A stretch of DNA of 51,077 nucleotides from Nocardia cyriacigeorgica (GTDB lineage Bacteria; Actinomycetota; Actinomycetes; Mycobacteriales; Mycobacteriaceae): assembly GCF_010858045.1 (NCBI RefSeq), contig NZ_JAAGVC010000038.1:1-51077 (forward strand). The letters are read 5' to 3'. Shown one piece after another: positions 1 through 8,649 of this stretch; positions within the stretch are counted from its first letter, which is position 1, and each line of letters begins with the position of its first letter. A program made the position numbers and the translations under genes. The notes beneath the pieces are model-generated. The model searched no databases, was not told the origin of the DNA, and was given only the letters and a program-made list of their open reading frames with translations.

Positions 1-1
1 G

Positions 2-472
2 GGGTTGACCTCGGCCGCGGTGCACTACCACTTCGGGTCCAAGCAGGCGCTGGTCGCCGCGTTGTTGCAGAGCAGGCTCGGACCGCTGTGGGAGGCGTCG
101 CTGGACGATCTCGCCGAGCGGGCGGCCACGGTGGCCGAATGCGTGGACGCGGTGCTCGACCCGCTGGCCCGGCTGGCCGACGATCCGATCGGCCGGTTGC
201 ATATCCGGCTGCTCGCGCGGCTGGTGCTCGGTCGTCAGGACATCGGCTGGACCGCGCGCTGGTTCACCCTCGACCCGTTCGCCGACTTGCTGCGGCAGCA
301 GTATCCGGCGCTGTCCGCGCATGAGGCGCGGTCGCGCTGGATGCTCGCCTTCGATCTCATTCTGGGCCAGTTCGGTTCGCCGCTGGCCGAGGATCGTGAC
401 CTGTCGCCGCAGACGGTCGCGACGCTGCGCGCGTTCGTGACCGCGGGCCTGTGCGCACCGGTGGAGGCATGA
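2..472 (+). CDS. TetR-family transcriptional regulator, 5' end cut by the window
   Basis: The first visible residues read GLTSAAVHYHFGSK, which is the end of the helix-turn-helix of a TetR repressor, where a Y-H-F-GSK segment follows the recognition helix. The remaining ~145 residues are the all-helical ligand and dimerisation domain. The start and the first part of the DNA-binding domain lie left of the window. The stop overlaps the start of the oxidoreductase gene, so the two are translationally coupled and the regulator probably controls that gene in response to its substrate or product. No operator can be assigned because the upstream region is missing. The family call is firm and the ligand is unknown. 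Confidence 0.85.
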   Translation, partial: GLTSAAVHYHFGSKQALVAALLQSRLGPLWEASLDDLAERAATVAECVDAVLDPLARLADDPIGRLHIRLLARLVLGRQDIGWTARWFTLDPFADLLRQQYPALSAHEARSRWMLAFDLILGQFGSPLAEDRDLSPQTVATLRAFVTAGLCAPVEA

Positions 473-1602
473 TGAGCACGGTCTTCGCCCCTGCCCCGCT
501 CGGTCCGATCACCTTGCGTAATCGGGTGATCAAAGCGGCGACCTTCGAGGGCCGCACACCCGACGCGCTCGTCACCGACGATCTGATCGAGTACCACCGC
601 GCGCCCGCGGCCGGCGGAGTCGCGATGTCGACGGTCGCCTACTGCGCCGTCTCCCCCGAGGGCCGCACCGACCGGCATCAGATCTGGATGCGCCCGGAGG
701 CGGTGCCCGGCCTGCGCAGGCTCACCGACGCCATCCATGCCGAAGGCGCGGCCGCCAGCGCACAGATCGGGCACGCGGGGCCGGTCGCCAATGCCGCGTC
801 CAACCGTGTGCCCGCGCTCGCACCGGGCCGGATGTTCAGTCCGCTGGGCATGGCTCGGACGGTGCGCCCCGACGCGGCCGAATTGCGGCGCGTGGTGCGC
901 GCCTTCGCCGACGCCGCCCGCACCGCCGAGGAATCCGGGTTCGACGCTGTCGAACTGCATTTCGGGCACAACTACCTGATCAGCTCGTTCTTCAGCCCGC
1001 TGCTCAACCACCGGCGCGATGCCTACGGCGGCAGCCTCGTCAACCGCGCACGGCTGGCGCGTGAGGTCGCCGAGGCGGTGCGCGAGGCGGTCGGCGGGCT
1101 GCGGCTGGAGGAGAGCTTGCAGATAGGGCGCTGGCTCGAAGCCGACGGCACCCTCGATGCCCTGGAGCTGACCATCGGAAGTTCGCTGCTCAACCCGATG
1201 TACCTGTTCCACGGCGATGCCCCGCGCAAGGAATTCGCCAAGGCCTTCCCCGGGGCGATGGGCTGGGGCATGCGGCTGGGCGGACGGTTCTTCCTGCGCG
1301 AATACCCGTACCGCGAGGCCTACATGCTCGACCTGGCCCGCCAGTTCCGCTACGAGCTGAAGATGCCGCTGGTCCTGCTCGGCGGCATCACCACCGCCGA
1401 GACCATGCAGCGGGCGATGGACGAGGGATTCGAGTTCGTGGCGATGGCGCGGGCACTGCTGCGGCAACCGGATCTGCTGCTGCGGATCCAGCAGAACGCG
1501 AACACCCCATCGCTGTGCACGCACTGCAACAAGTGCATGCCGTCGATCTTCAGCCGCACCACCTGCGTGCTGGCAGGCCCGGACCAGCCGGTGCCGCGGT
1601 GA
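472..1602 (+). CDS. NADH:flavin oxidoreductase / Old Yellow Enzyme family protein with apparent internal deletion
   Basis: A TIM-barrel flavoenzyme of the OYE / 2,4-dienoyl-CoA reductase type, expected to reduce activated C=C bonds with FMN and NAD(P)H. Family marks are the N-terminal LGPITLRNRVIKAATFEG, the HFGHNYLISSFFSP segment with N-R-R-D-A-YGGS, and the barrel end LLGGI...FVAMARALL. The C-terminus carries four cysteines (C-x2-C-x2-C-x9-C, about residues 347-363), like the iron-sulfur-linked members. ATG 472 is preferred over ATG 469 because GGAGG at 463-467 is better spaced. Near residue 208 the text runs straight from AVGG to LRLEES. Relatives as I recall them have about 15-20 more residues there, containing a K-x-N flavin-contact strand, so this copy may be impaired. 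Confidence 0.85.
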   Translation: MSTVFAPAPLGPITLRNRVIKAATFEGRTPDALVTDDLIEYHRAPAAGGVAMSTVAYCAVSPEGRTDRHQIWMRPEAVPGLRRLTDAIHAEGAAASAQIGHAGPVANAASNRVPALAPGRMFSPLGMARTVRPDAAELRRVVRAFADAARTAEESGFDAVELHFGHNYLISSFFSPLLNHRRDAYGGSLVNRARLAREVAEAVREAVGGLRLEESLQIGRWLEADGTLDALELTIGSSLLNPMYLFHGDAPRKEFAKAFPGAMGWGMRLGGRFFLREYPYREAYMLDLARQFRYELKMPLVLLGGITTAETMQRAMDEGFEFVAMARALLRQPDLLLRIQQNANTPSLCTHCNKCMPSIFSRTTCVLAGPDQPVPR

Positions 1603-1759
1603 ATCCGTCGTCGGTGGACAACTGCTGACCGCACACTCGGCTGCACTGCGCTGCTCGGCACTCGACTCGGCGATTCCGCCGACAGCGTGGGCCTGCCGCG
1701 CGGGTGGCCGCTGGGCGGCGACGACGGACGCCTACCTCCCTATCGCGAACGGGCGCCCG
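1603..1759. other. Convergent intergenic gap
   Basis: This 157-bp stretch separates the rightward oxidoreductase gene from the leftward acyltransferase gene. It is GC-rich and has no start with a convincing ribosome binding site and no strong single hairpin. I see nothing else in it. Confidence 0.6.
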
Positions 1760-2722
1760 CTAGACCCCTGCGACAGCGTGCGCCCGCTCCGTCCGCGCCA
1801 CCGCATCTGCCAGGTGGGAGTTCGCCGCCGCGAGGGCCGAACGCGCGCCATCGGAGAGCTGCGGTGTGCGCATCAGTTCCTCACACCGCCGGGCCAGCTC
1901 ACGCCGGTCGGAGCCGGGCTGCTGGATCGGCTCCAGCACGATCTCGGCGACGATGCCGCGCGAGCGCAGAATGCGCCGGGCCGAGGTGGCGAAGGTGTCG
2001 TCACCCACGAAACCCGGTGCGGTGCAGGGCTCTCCGTGCGCGTCCAGGTAGCGCAACCGGATCGGCTGGACCGGCGTGCCGGTGTCGATCGCGGCCTGGA
2101 ACAGCGCGGGCCGCAGCTTGCCGAAGGCCCGCCCACACCAGGTGGTGCCCTCCGGGAACGCCGCCACCCGCTCACCGGCGCTCAGGCGCTCGGCGATCTG
2201 CGCGACCACCCCGGGCAGCGTCCGCAACCGCTCGCGCTCGATGGGAATGATCCGCATCAGCTTGGCCAGCCCGCCGAGCATCGGCCAGTCGATCAGATCG
2301 GCGCGCGCGACAAAGCTCAGCGGCTGCACCGCGGCCAGCACGACCACATCCGACCAGCTGATATGTCCGGCGACCACCAGTACACCGGTGCCGGGCGAGG
2401 CATACTGCGCCCTCGGGCCCTGCGCATCCCCGCCGAGCCCACCGCCCGATCCGCGATTGTCGATCACGCGCAGCGTGATACCGCAGCTGCGCAGCACCGC
2501 GCGGGCGTACTCGCGTTGCAGCTGTTCGCGCCGGCGCGCGGGAGTGAGGATATGGGCCGCCGGGTAGCTGGCCAGCAGTCCGGCCAGGCGGACCGCACGG
2601 CCGGCCACCCGGGCCGAACCCGCCGCATCGGTGGCCTGAACGCAGCCGGGCCCGCAGGGACTGACCGGCATCCACGAATGCACCGCGGTCGCGGGCGGGG
2701 CGTCGAACACCATGACGCTCAC
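1760..2722 (-). CDS. PlsC-family 1-acyl-glycerol-3-phosphate / lyso-lipid O-acyltransferase (Rv3026c-like)
   Basis: A 320-residue acyltransferase with the diagnostic H-x4-D motif (GHISWSD, about residue 118) and the FPEGTT substrate-binding block (about residue 190), as in PlsC and OlsA. It should move an acyl chain onto a free hydroxyl of a lyso-lipid at the inner face of the membrane. The GTG start at 2722 overlaps the stop of the GNAT-type gene by four bases (GTGA), so the two are co-translated. ATG 2713 is an alternative start. An N-acyltransferase followed by an O-acyltransferase has the logic of OlsB-OlsA in ornithine-lipid synthesis, and M. tuberculosis keeps the same pair as Rv3027c-Rv3026c. 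The exact acceptor cannot be read from the sequence. Confidence 0.87.
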   Translation of the reverse strand: MSVMVFDAPPATAVHSWMPVSPCGPGCVQATDAAGSARVAGRAVRLAGLLASYPAAHILTPARRREQLQREYARAVLRSCGITLRVIDNRGSGGGLGGDAQGPRAQYASPGTGVLVVAGHISWSDVVVLAAVQPLSFVARADLIDWPMLGGLAKLMRIIPIERERLRTLPGVVAQIAERLSAGERVAAFPEGTTWCGRAFGKLRPALFQAAIDTGTPVQPIRLRYLDAHGEPCTAPGFVGDDTFATSARRILRSRGIVAEIVLEPIQQPGSDRRELARRCEELMRTPQLSDGARSALAAANSHLADAVARTERAHAVAGV

Positions 2723-3546
2723 CGCCCGCTGTCGAATCCGGCGGCGGCGCCCTGCAACCGCTCCAGGTACCGGGTGTTGATGGTGTCGAGGCCGAGCAGG
2801 GCGACGAAGTCGGCGACCGCGAAGTCGGGGTCGTGGGCCGGTTCACCGCAGATCTCCGCACCGAGGCGCAGGTAGCCGCGCAGCAGCGGCGGCAGCTTGG
2901 GGCGTGCGGGCGGGGTGAGCTCGTCGAGCGTTTTGCCGTCCACCACGACCGGGCGATACGGGTCCACCCGGCGCTCGGGGTCGCAGGCGTGGCGGCCGAG
3001 CAGCAGGTCGCGTACGCCGCGCACGTTGACGCCGACCGGATCCTCCGGAGTGTCGCGCATCGGCACCGACACGCATCCCATCACCCACTCGTATCCGGTG
3101 AGCTGGATGTAGTGCAGGATGCCCGCCCACATGAGGGTCAGCACCGAACCGTTGCGGTGATCGGGCACCACACAGGCGCGGCCCATCTCGACGATGCGGT
3201 GGCCGGTGGGATCGAGGCGGGTGAGGTCGAATTCGGTGGCGGTGTAATAGCCGCCCGCGGCGGCGACCTTGTCCGGCGGCAGCATCCGGTAGCAGCCGAC
3301 GAACTGCTCGGTCAGCTCGTCGCGAACCAGCAGGTGATCGCAGTGCTCATCGAAGCGGTCGGCGTCGAGGCCGGTGCCGTCATCGGGGATTTCGAAGCCG
3401 GGTTCGGCGGCGAAGACGTCGTAGCGCAGGCGCTGCGCTGCCGTGCGGTGCTCGGTATCGGAGGAGACGACCAGTGAATACCGAGACCGTTCCACCCCGG
3501 TGTCCGTCGGTCGAGCCGGGGCTGTCAACACGGACGTAATAGTCAT
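2719..3546 (-). CDS. GNAT-superfamily N-acyltransferase, OlsB/hemolysin-like (Rv3027c-like)
   Basis: The core holds features of the OlsB-type fold: an early R-L-R-Y-D-VF segment, then EMGRACVVPDHRNGSVLTLMW and a Y-E-W-VMGCVS strand. These enzymes load an acyl group from acyl-ACP onto an amino group, for example of ornithine. I chose ATG 3546 (275 residues). The frame stays open to a GTG at 3633, but that start has no ribosome site and would add 29 low-complexity residues. ATG 3546 leaves about 200 bp to NDH-2 for a promoter. The gene runs into the PlsC-like gene by a GTGA overlap. It could instead acylate another amine. Confidence 0.8.
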   Translation of the reverse strand: MTITSVLTAPARPTDTGVERSRYSLVVSSDTEHRTAAQRLRYDVFAAEPGFEIPDDGTGLDADRFDEHCDHLLVRDELTEQFVGCYRMLPPDKVAAAGGYYTATEFDLTRLDPTGHRIVEMGRACVVPDHRNGSVLTLMWAGILHYIQLTGYEWVMGCVSVPMRDTPEDPVGVNVRGVRDLLLGRHACDPERRVDPYRPVVVDGKTLDELTPPARPKLPPLLRGYLRLGAEICGEPAHDPDFAVADFVALLGLDTINTRYLERLQGAAAGFDSGR

Positions 3547-3744
3547 ATCCGTTATGAGGCCAGCCGCAGACTGCGCCGGAGCGTCCGCCGAGTGTCGCGT
3601 GTATGCCCGTTCGGTGAACGAGACGGCCGTCACACCCGGTGTTCACCGCGACGTCGACGCGCGTTCCCTGCGGCGTCGGCCGCGCACAACCGATCGCGCC
3701 GTCCCGGTGCGGGACAACGCGATCGCGGCAGGTATCGAGCCTGG

Positions 3745-5073
3745 TCAGGCAGCTATAGGCGGTTGTTGCTCGACGGCGGGGCGGTCCTTGCCGATCTCGG
3801 CGAAACCAGGGCGGCCGTTGCCGGTGAAGGCGACCAGCCAGCCCATCACCGCCATGAACCTGTTCCGGAAGCCGACCAGATAGAACAGGTGCACCGCCAG
3901 CCACATGTACCAGGCGATCAGGCCCTTGAACTTGATCTTGTCGCTCACCTTGGCGATGGCGCTGCGCCGGCGGATCACCGCCATGCTGCCCTTGTCCCAG
4001 TACTCGAACTCGGTGCCGGGCAGCTTCTTGCGCCGGATGATGTCGGCGGCGTGCCTGCCTTCCTGCATCGCGACCGGCGACTGGCCCGGGTAGCCCTTCA
4101 GCGAGGTCATATCGCCGATGGCGTAGATGTCGGCGTAGCCACCGACGGTCAGGTCCGGGTTGATCAGCAGCCGCCCGGCGCGGTCGGTCTCGGCGCCGGT
4201 GGCTTCGGCCAGGATCTCGGTGAAGCCGCTGGCCTGCACACCAGCCGACCAGACGACGGTCTCCGCGGCGATCCGATGCTCGACGCCCTGCTTGTCCTTG
4301 ACGGTCACCTTGCCGGGTTCGATATCGGTGACGAAGGTGCCGAGCAGCACCTCGACCCCGCCCTTGGTGAGCGATCGCTTCGCGTACTCCGACAGTCCGC
4401 CGCCGAACGGCGGCAGCACCTCACCGGCGCCCTCGACCAGGGTGACCGACACGTCCTGGTGGTAGTAGCGCTTGGCGAGTTCGGCCAGCTGGCCTGCCAC
4501 CTCGACACCCGTGGCACCGGCTCCGACGACGACGAAGCTGAGCAGCCGCTCGCGGGTCTCCTTGTCGGCGCGCTTCGCCTCGGTGAAGACGTGGTCGATC
4601 TGGGCGCGCAGCCGCTTGGCGTCGTCGATGGTCTTGAGCGAGAAGGTCTTCTCGGCGAAATCGTCGCGGCCGAAATACGACTGGTTGGCGCCGGTGGCGG
4701 CGATCAGCGAGCCGTAGCGGATACGGCGCGGCCCATCGGCGGTCTCGTAGACGAGTTCGGCGGCATCGGGATCGATCGCGGTGACCTTGCCCAGCCGGAC
4801 ATCGGCCTTCTCGTGCCTGCGCAGGATCGAGGCGATGGGCGGTGCGATCTCGTCGGCGGCCAGCACGCCGGTGGCGACCTGGTACAGCAGCGGCTGGAAC
4901 AAGTGTTCCGGCGTGCTCGAGATCAGCACGTAGGGCACATCCGATTTGGCCAACTGCTTGGCCGCGGCGAGGCCGCCGAAGCCCGATCCGACGATGACGA
5001 CTTCGACGAACTCCGTTTCCGCAGCCCGTACGGCTTCCGTATTACGCATCCTCACAACACCCCTGTTGATCAT
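3745..5073 (-). CDS. ndh: Type II NADH dehydrogenase (NDH-2)
   Basis: A single-subunit, non-proton-pumping NADH:menaquinone oxidoreductase. It has two Rossmann nucleotide-binding loops: GSGFGG near residue 30 for FAD, and GAGATG near residue 168 for NADH. Other family blocks are FQPLLYQVATG, the quinone-side SPVAMQEGRHAA, and the IYAIGD strand. The C-terminus is hydrophobic and amphipathic (WYMWLAVHLFYLVGF), as in NDH-2 proteins held on the membrane surface. Starts at ATG 5073 and ATG 5049 are both possible and neither has a perfect ribosome site. The gene is divergent from a LysR gene with a perfect inverted repeat between them, which suggests regulation of NADH oxidation by that LysR protein. 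Confidence 0.92.
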   Translation of the reverse strand: MINRGVVRMRNTEAVRAAETEFVEVVIVGSGFGGLAAAKQLAKSDVPYVLISSTPEHLFQPLLYQVATGVLAADEIAPPIASILRRHEKADVRLGKVTAIDPDAAELVYETADGPRRIRYGSLIAATGANQSYFGRDDFAEKTFSLKTIDDAKRLRAQIDHVFTEAKRADKETRERLLSFVVVGAGATGVEVAGQLAELAKRYYHQDVSVTLVEGAGEVLPPFGGGLSEYAKRSLTKGGVEVLLGTFVTDIEPGKVTVKDKQGVEHRIAAETVVWSAGVQASGFTEILAEATGAETDRAGRLLINPDLTVGGYADIYAIGDMTSLKGYPGQSPVAMQEGRHAADIIRRKKLPGTEFEYWDKGSMAVIRRRSAIAKVSDKIKFKGLIAWYMWLAVHLFYLVGFRNRFMAVMGWLVAFTGNGRPGFAEIGKDRPAVEQQPPIAA

Positions 5074-5138
5074 GACAGCCTGTTCATCATGAAGAACCGT
5101 TATCAGGAGTCGAGATATTTCACCCGTCAGGGCGCATA

Positions 5139-5161
5139 ATTCAGATGACTCTTATCTGAAT
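5139..5161. promoter_or_regulatory. Perfect 8-bp inverted repeat, candidate LysR operator
   Basis: ATTCAGAT at 5139-5146 is mirrored by ATCTGAAT at 5154-5161 with a 7-bp spacer, in an unusually AT-rich stretch of the 109-bp gap between the divergent LysR and NDH-2 genes. Interrupted dyads in divergent promoters are the usual LysR recognition site. It lies about 20 bp before the LysR start, so autoregulation together with control of ndh is likely. Binding is inferred. Confidence 0.6.
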
Positions 5162-5182
5162 CACTAATTAATGGAGGTAACG

Positions 5183-6040
5183 GTGGAGCTGCGCCAGCTC
5201 ACCTACTTCGTCGCGGTGTGCGAGGAGCTCAGCTTCAGCAGGGCCGCGACCCGCTGCTTCATCTCGCAGTCGGCGATCAGTCATCAGATCGCCCGGCTCG
5301 AACACGACCTCGGCGTCCAGCTCTTCGAGCGATCCACCCGATCGGTCGTTCCCACCGACGCGAGTACCAGGCTCCTTCCGCTGGCCAAGCAGATGCTCAG
5401 CCTGGAGTCTGCCATCAGGGCCGCGGTGCGCACCTCGCGCCCGCGCATCCGGCTGGCGGCGAACATGTCGTTCGCGACGCGCTCGCTCTCGGCGATCGCG
5501 GGCGCCCGTGATGCCCACCCCGGCGCCGAGATCGAGTTCGTCATCAAGCCCTTCCGCCAGCGTATCGCCGCCGTCGCGGACGGCGACTGTGACCTCGCGC
5601 TGATCCGCGGCAGCGTGGACCAGCCGGGGCTGACGGTGGAGCAGCTGTGGGTGGAGGACCTGATGATCGCCACCGCGCCCGCGCATCCGCTGGCCGGACG
5701 CACCGACGTCACGCTGACCGAACTCAGCGCCTATCCCCTGCTGCTACCGCCGGAATCCGAGCAGGTGCTGCTGCACAATGTGGTGCGCGCGGCCTTCGCC
5801 GACCAGCCCTCCGGCCCCACCTTCGGTCCACCCATCCCGCCGGATCACACGGCCACCATGGAGCTGATCAACCACCCGGACGCGTGGACGATCCTGTACG
5901 CCAACAGCCCCACCGAAGGCATCGCGACGCTGGAGTTGGCCGGGCACCCGCTGCGCGTGCCGGTCTCGGCGGTCCTGCGCACGGGTGCGCGCCGATCGCC
6001 CATTCTGACGACGTTGCTGGCGGCGTTGCACTGCGCATGA
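5183..6040 (+). CDS. LysR-family transcriptional regulator
   Basis: The N-terminus MELRQLTYFVAVCEELSF, followed by a winged helix-turn-helix (AATRCFISQSAISHQIARLE), is the standard LysR DNA-binding domain. Residues ~90-285 form the periplasmic-binding-protein-like effector domain. I chose GTG 5183 because GGAGGT at 5173-5178 sits 4 nt before it and LysR proteins commonly begin MELRQL. An in-frame ATG at 5171 would place that ribosome site inside the gene. It is divergent from the NDH-2 gene with an operator-like dyad between. The effector is unknown. The downstream APH-type gene is convergent, so it is not in the same operon. Confidence 0.92.
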   Translation: MELRQLTYFVAVCEELSFSRAATRCFISQSAISHQIARLEHDLGVQLFERSTRSVVPTDASTRLLPLAKQMLSLESAIRAAVRTSRPRIRLAANMSFATRSLSAIAGARDAHPGAEIEFVIKPFRQRIAAVADGDCDLALIRGSVDQPGLTVEQLWVEDLMIATAPAHPLAGRTDVTLTELSAYPLLLPPESEQVLLHNVVRAAFADQPSGPTFGPPIPPDHTATMELINHPDAWTILYANSPTEGIATLELAGHPLRVPVSAVLRTGARRSPILTTLLAALHCA

Positions 6041-6052
6041 GCGGTGGTCGGA

Positions 6053-7018
6053 TCAGGCCAGGGCCCACGCCACCGCGAGATCCCGCTTCAGTTGCGAGCC
6101 CTCGTCCTCGATCGACCAGACGACCTGCTCCACCGCACGCATGAACGCCCAGCCGCGGGCACGTTCCCGATCTACTCCGAGCGCGTCGGCAGTCATGGCG
6201 ATCATCCGGCGCGCGTCGGCCGGGTTCGGCTCGCTCTGCACCTGTTTGAGGATCAGGAACCCGGCGTCGTAGGCCGCCTCACCCAGGTACGGCTTCGGGT
6301 CGATCAACAACCACGGCTCGCGTTCGGCGGCAACGATATTGCCCAGGTGGGTGTCACGGTTGACGATCAGCAGCGGGCCGTCGAGCTCGGCGAGCTCGGC
6401 GCACCAGCGGCGAGCCCGATCGAGCAGCAGCGCGGGGAGCGCCGCGACGATCTCCGGATCGTCGGACCACTGCGCCCATTCGGCCACTGCTTCCACGGCC
6501 GACGGCGGTGCCGGATATCCGGGAGGTAGCTCGCCGGGTTCGCGCCGCAGGCGCCGGTACAACTCGGCCGCGATCAGCACTTTGCCTGCGTTTTCGGGCG
6601 CACCCTCCAGCGGCGGAGTCGGCTGTCGCAGCAGGGGAACACCCGGTCGCGCCCATTCCAGCAGCATCGCACCGCTACCGGGATCGAAGTCGAACAGCCG
6701 CACGGCGCCATCACCGGCGTAGCAGTACAACCCTGCGGGCTCACCGGCGTTCTCCTCGTCGACGAAGGGAACCTTCAGCACCGCGACCGAACCGTCGCCG
6801 CACCGCACCGGCGCGACGAACGAATGGGTGCCGCCCCCGAATGGTTCGCCGATGAGTTCGAGGCTCCAGTCGCGGCACCGGGCCGCCACGAGTCCCGGTA
6901 GGGCCGCCAGCCAGTGCTCGCCCTCGTCGCCGAAGAAATCGCGGATCGATGCGGCCACGTCCGGCGGCAGTGCGATGGTCACCCGGTCAGCCTGCGGCTC
7001 GGGGCCGGCCACGGGCAA
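6053..7018 (-). CDS. Aminoglycoside/hydroxyurea phosphotransferase-family kinase (APH(6)-like)
   Basis: A small-molecule kinase fold related to streptomycin 6-kinases and hydroxyurea kinase. The ATP-binding lobe includes the strand AVLKVPF with its lysine. The catalytic loop reads NRDTHLGNI, with Asp as base and Asn as metal ligand. The metal-binding segment LLIDPKPYLGEAAYD is typical of the APH(6)/Hur group rather than APH(3'). It might inactivate streptomycin or a related compound, but chromosomal homologues in Nocardiaceae are common and mostly untested. The start is uncertain: TTG 7018, GTG 7012 and GTG 6982 are possible, none with a clear ribosome site. Confidence 0.78.
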   Translation of the reverse strand: MPVAGPEPQADRVTIALPPDVAASIRDFFGDEGEHWLAALPGLVAARCRDWSLELIGEPFGGGTHSFVAPVRCGDGSVAVLKVPFVDEENAGEPAGLYCYAGDGAVRLFDFDPGSGAMLLEWARPGVPLLRQPTPPLEGAPENAGKVLIAAELYRRLRREPGELPPGYPAPPSAVEAVAEWAQWSDDPEIVAALPALLLDRARRWCAELAELDGPLLIVNRDTHLGNIVAAEREPWLLIDPKPYLGEAAYDAGFLILKQVQSEPNPADARRMIAMTADALGVDRERARGWAFMRAVEQVVWSIEDEGSQLKRDLAVAWALA

Positions 7019-7105
7019 GCGAATTCTTGCTGCGTGTCCGGCGGGTCTGCGTTTCCGGCGGGTGCCCGGTCCGGTGGCGCTCCTGTGATGCCGACGATGT
7101 GCCGC

Positions 7106-8572
7106 TCAGCCCCAACGGTGCGCACCGCGCAGCGCCACCCGGTAGGCGATCCATCGTTTGGTGGACGGGGAGGTGGCGCAGACCAGCGCGGTGCCCACGA
7201 TGACCAGGAGCGGGACATAGGCGATCAGCGCGAGCCATTCGCCGGTGACGCCGATCGCGACGCACGCGATGAGACACAGCAGAGTGGCCAGTACCGAGCA
7301 GATGATCGTCAGTATCCGTCCGGAAGGTCTGCCGGTCAGCAGTAGAAGGCCTGCGGAATTCCACAGCAGCGCGACCGCCGCTACCACCCCGAGTAGCGGA
7401 ATGTTCTGCTGCACCAGCTTGTCGTTTCCTTCGCCGATCGCCTTGACGGTATCGGTCACGCCGAGGATGAAGATGCCGGCGAAGAGCAATCCGAACAGCT
7501 GCGTGATGATTCCGGCGGTCAGCACGGTCTTCATCGAGGGTTTCGGGCCGTACGCCGGATTCGATGGCGCCGGGCCGTAGCCGGGCACGGCGAACCGTGC
7601 CCCGGAACCGGGCATCGGGACGCCACCGTGCGGCGCCCACGCGGCGGGCGGCGCGGAGACACTCGCGCCACCGGCCGGACCGATCGGCCCCGCCTGCCGG
7701 ATGGTCGGCGACGACGGATGCACCGGCACAGCCACATGCCTGCCCTCCAGCGCATCACGCATCGCGGTGGCGAATTCGGTGCAACTGCCGAACCGCTCAT
7801 CGCGCCGTTTGGCCATGGCGCGGCCGAGCACCGCGTCGACGCTCGGGGGCAGATCCTTGCGGATATCGGTGAGCCGGGGCACCGGCTGGGAGATGTGCCC
7901 CATCACTACCTGGCCCGGATTGGTCGAGGCGTACGGCGAGCGACCAGCGAGGATCGCGAACAGCGTGCAGGCCAGCGAATACTGATCGCTGCGCGCGTCG
8001 ACGACCTCACCGGAGAGCTGTTCCGGTGAGCCGAAAGCGATGGTGGCGGTGAAGGTTCCGGTGGCGGTGAGTGTGGTGTTGGCCTCGGTGAGCCTGGCGA
8101 TACCGAAATCGGTGAGCACCGCGTGTGATTCGCGGCCCGCGTCGGCATCGGCGATGAGGATGTTGGCGGGCTTCACGTCGCGGTGCAGTACGCCCTGGCC
8201 GTGCGCGTAATCGAGCGCGCCGGCGGTGTCACCGATCAGCCGCGCCGCCGTCGACGCCGGGTGCATGCCCGCATTCCAGGAACCGGCATCCGTGCCGCGC
8301 ACATATTGCATCGCGATCCACAGATGACCCTCGTCGGCTCCGCGATCGAACACCCCGACGATCCCCGGATGATCCAGTCGCGCAACCACATCGGCCTCCA
8401 GCTCGAACCGCCGCGTGAGCTCGGGATCATCGGACACCGCCTTGTTCAACAGCTTCAACGCCACACTGCGCGGCAGCCGCGGATGCTTGGCCAGATACAC
8501 CGTCCCCATCCCGCCCTGCCCCAGCACACCCTCGAGCTGATACCCGGCGAAGGTCGTACCCACCCCCAGCAC
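7106..8572 (-). CDS. Membrane-anchored eukaryotic-type Ser/Thr protein kinase (Pkn family)
   Basis: The N-terminal ~270 residues form a complete Hanks-type kinase: glycine loop GQGGMG (18-23), ATP-binding Lys in VALKLL (residue 40), catalytic HRDVKPAN, DFGIA metal loop, activation segment ending GSPEQ, and SDQYSLA. A Pro/Gly/Ala-rich juxtamembrane linker follows. The C-terminal ~150 residues have about four hydrophobic helices and no extracellular sensor such as PASTA, so stimulus detection may be within the membrane. The ATG start is supported by GAAGGAG five bases upstream. It stands alone with no phosphatase or FHA gene nearby, so its substrates are unknown. Confidence 0.92.
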   Translation of the reverse strand: MLGVGTTFAGYQLEGVLGQGGMGTVYLAKHPRLPRSVALKLLNKAVSDDPELTRRFELEADVVARLDHPGIVGVFDRGADEGHLWIAMQYVRGTDAGSWNAGMHPASTAARLIGDTAGALDYAHGQGVLHRDVKPANILIADADAGRESHAVLTDFGIARLTEANTTLTATGTFTATIAFGSPEQLSGEVVDARSDQYSLACTLFAILAGRSPYASTNPGQVVMGHISQPVPRLTDIRKDLPPSVDAVLGRAMAKRRDERFGSCTEFATAMRDALEGRHVAVPVHPSSPTIRQAGPIGPAGGASVSAPPAAWAPHGGVPMPGSGARFAVPGYGPAPSNPAYGPKPSMKTVLTAGIITQLFGLLFAGIFILGVTDTVKAIGEGNDKLVQQNIPLLGVVAAVALLWNSAGLLLLTGRPSGRILTIICSVLATLLCLIACVAIGVTGEWLALIAYVPLLVIVGTALVCATSPSTKRWIAYRVALRGAHRWG

Positions 8573-8649
8573 GCCTGCTCCTTCCGATCGCGGTCGAACA
8601 CCGCGACGCTACCGCATCGGGGTGCCGGGAAACGGCCGTGGTGTGCGGA

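Noticed and set aside
7037..7079. Three near repeats of TCCGGCGGGT between the APH-like and kinase genes
   Set aside because: Spacing of 16-17 bp and GC-rich composition make chance likely; no link to a promoter.
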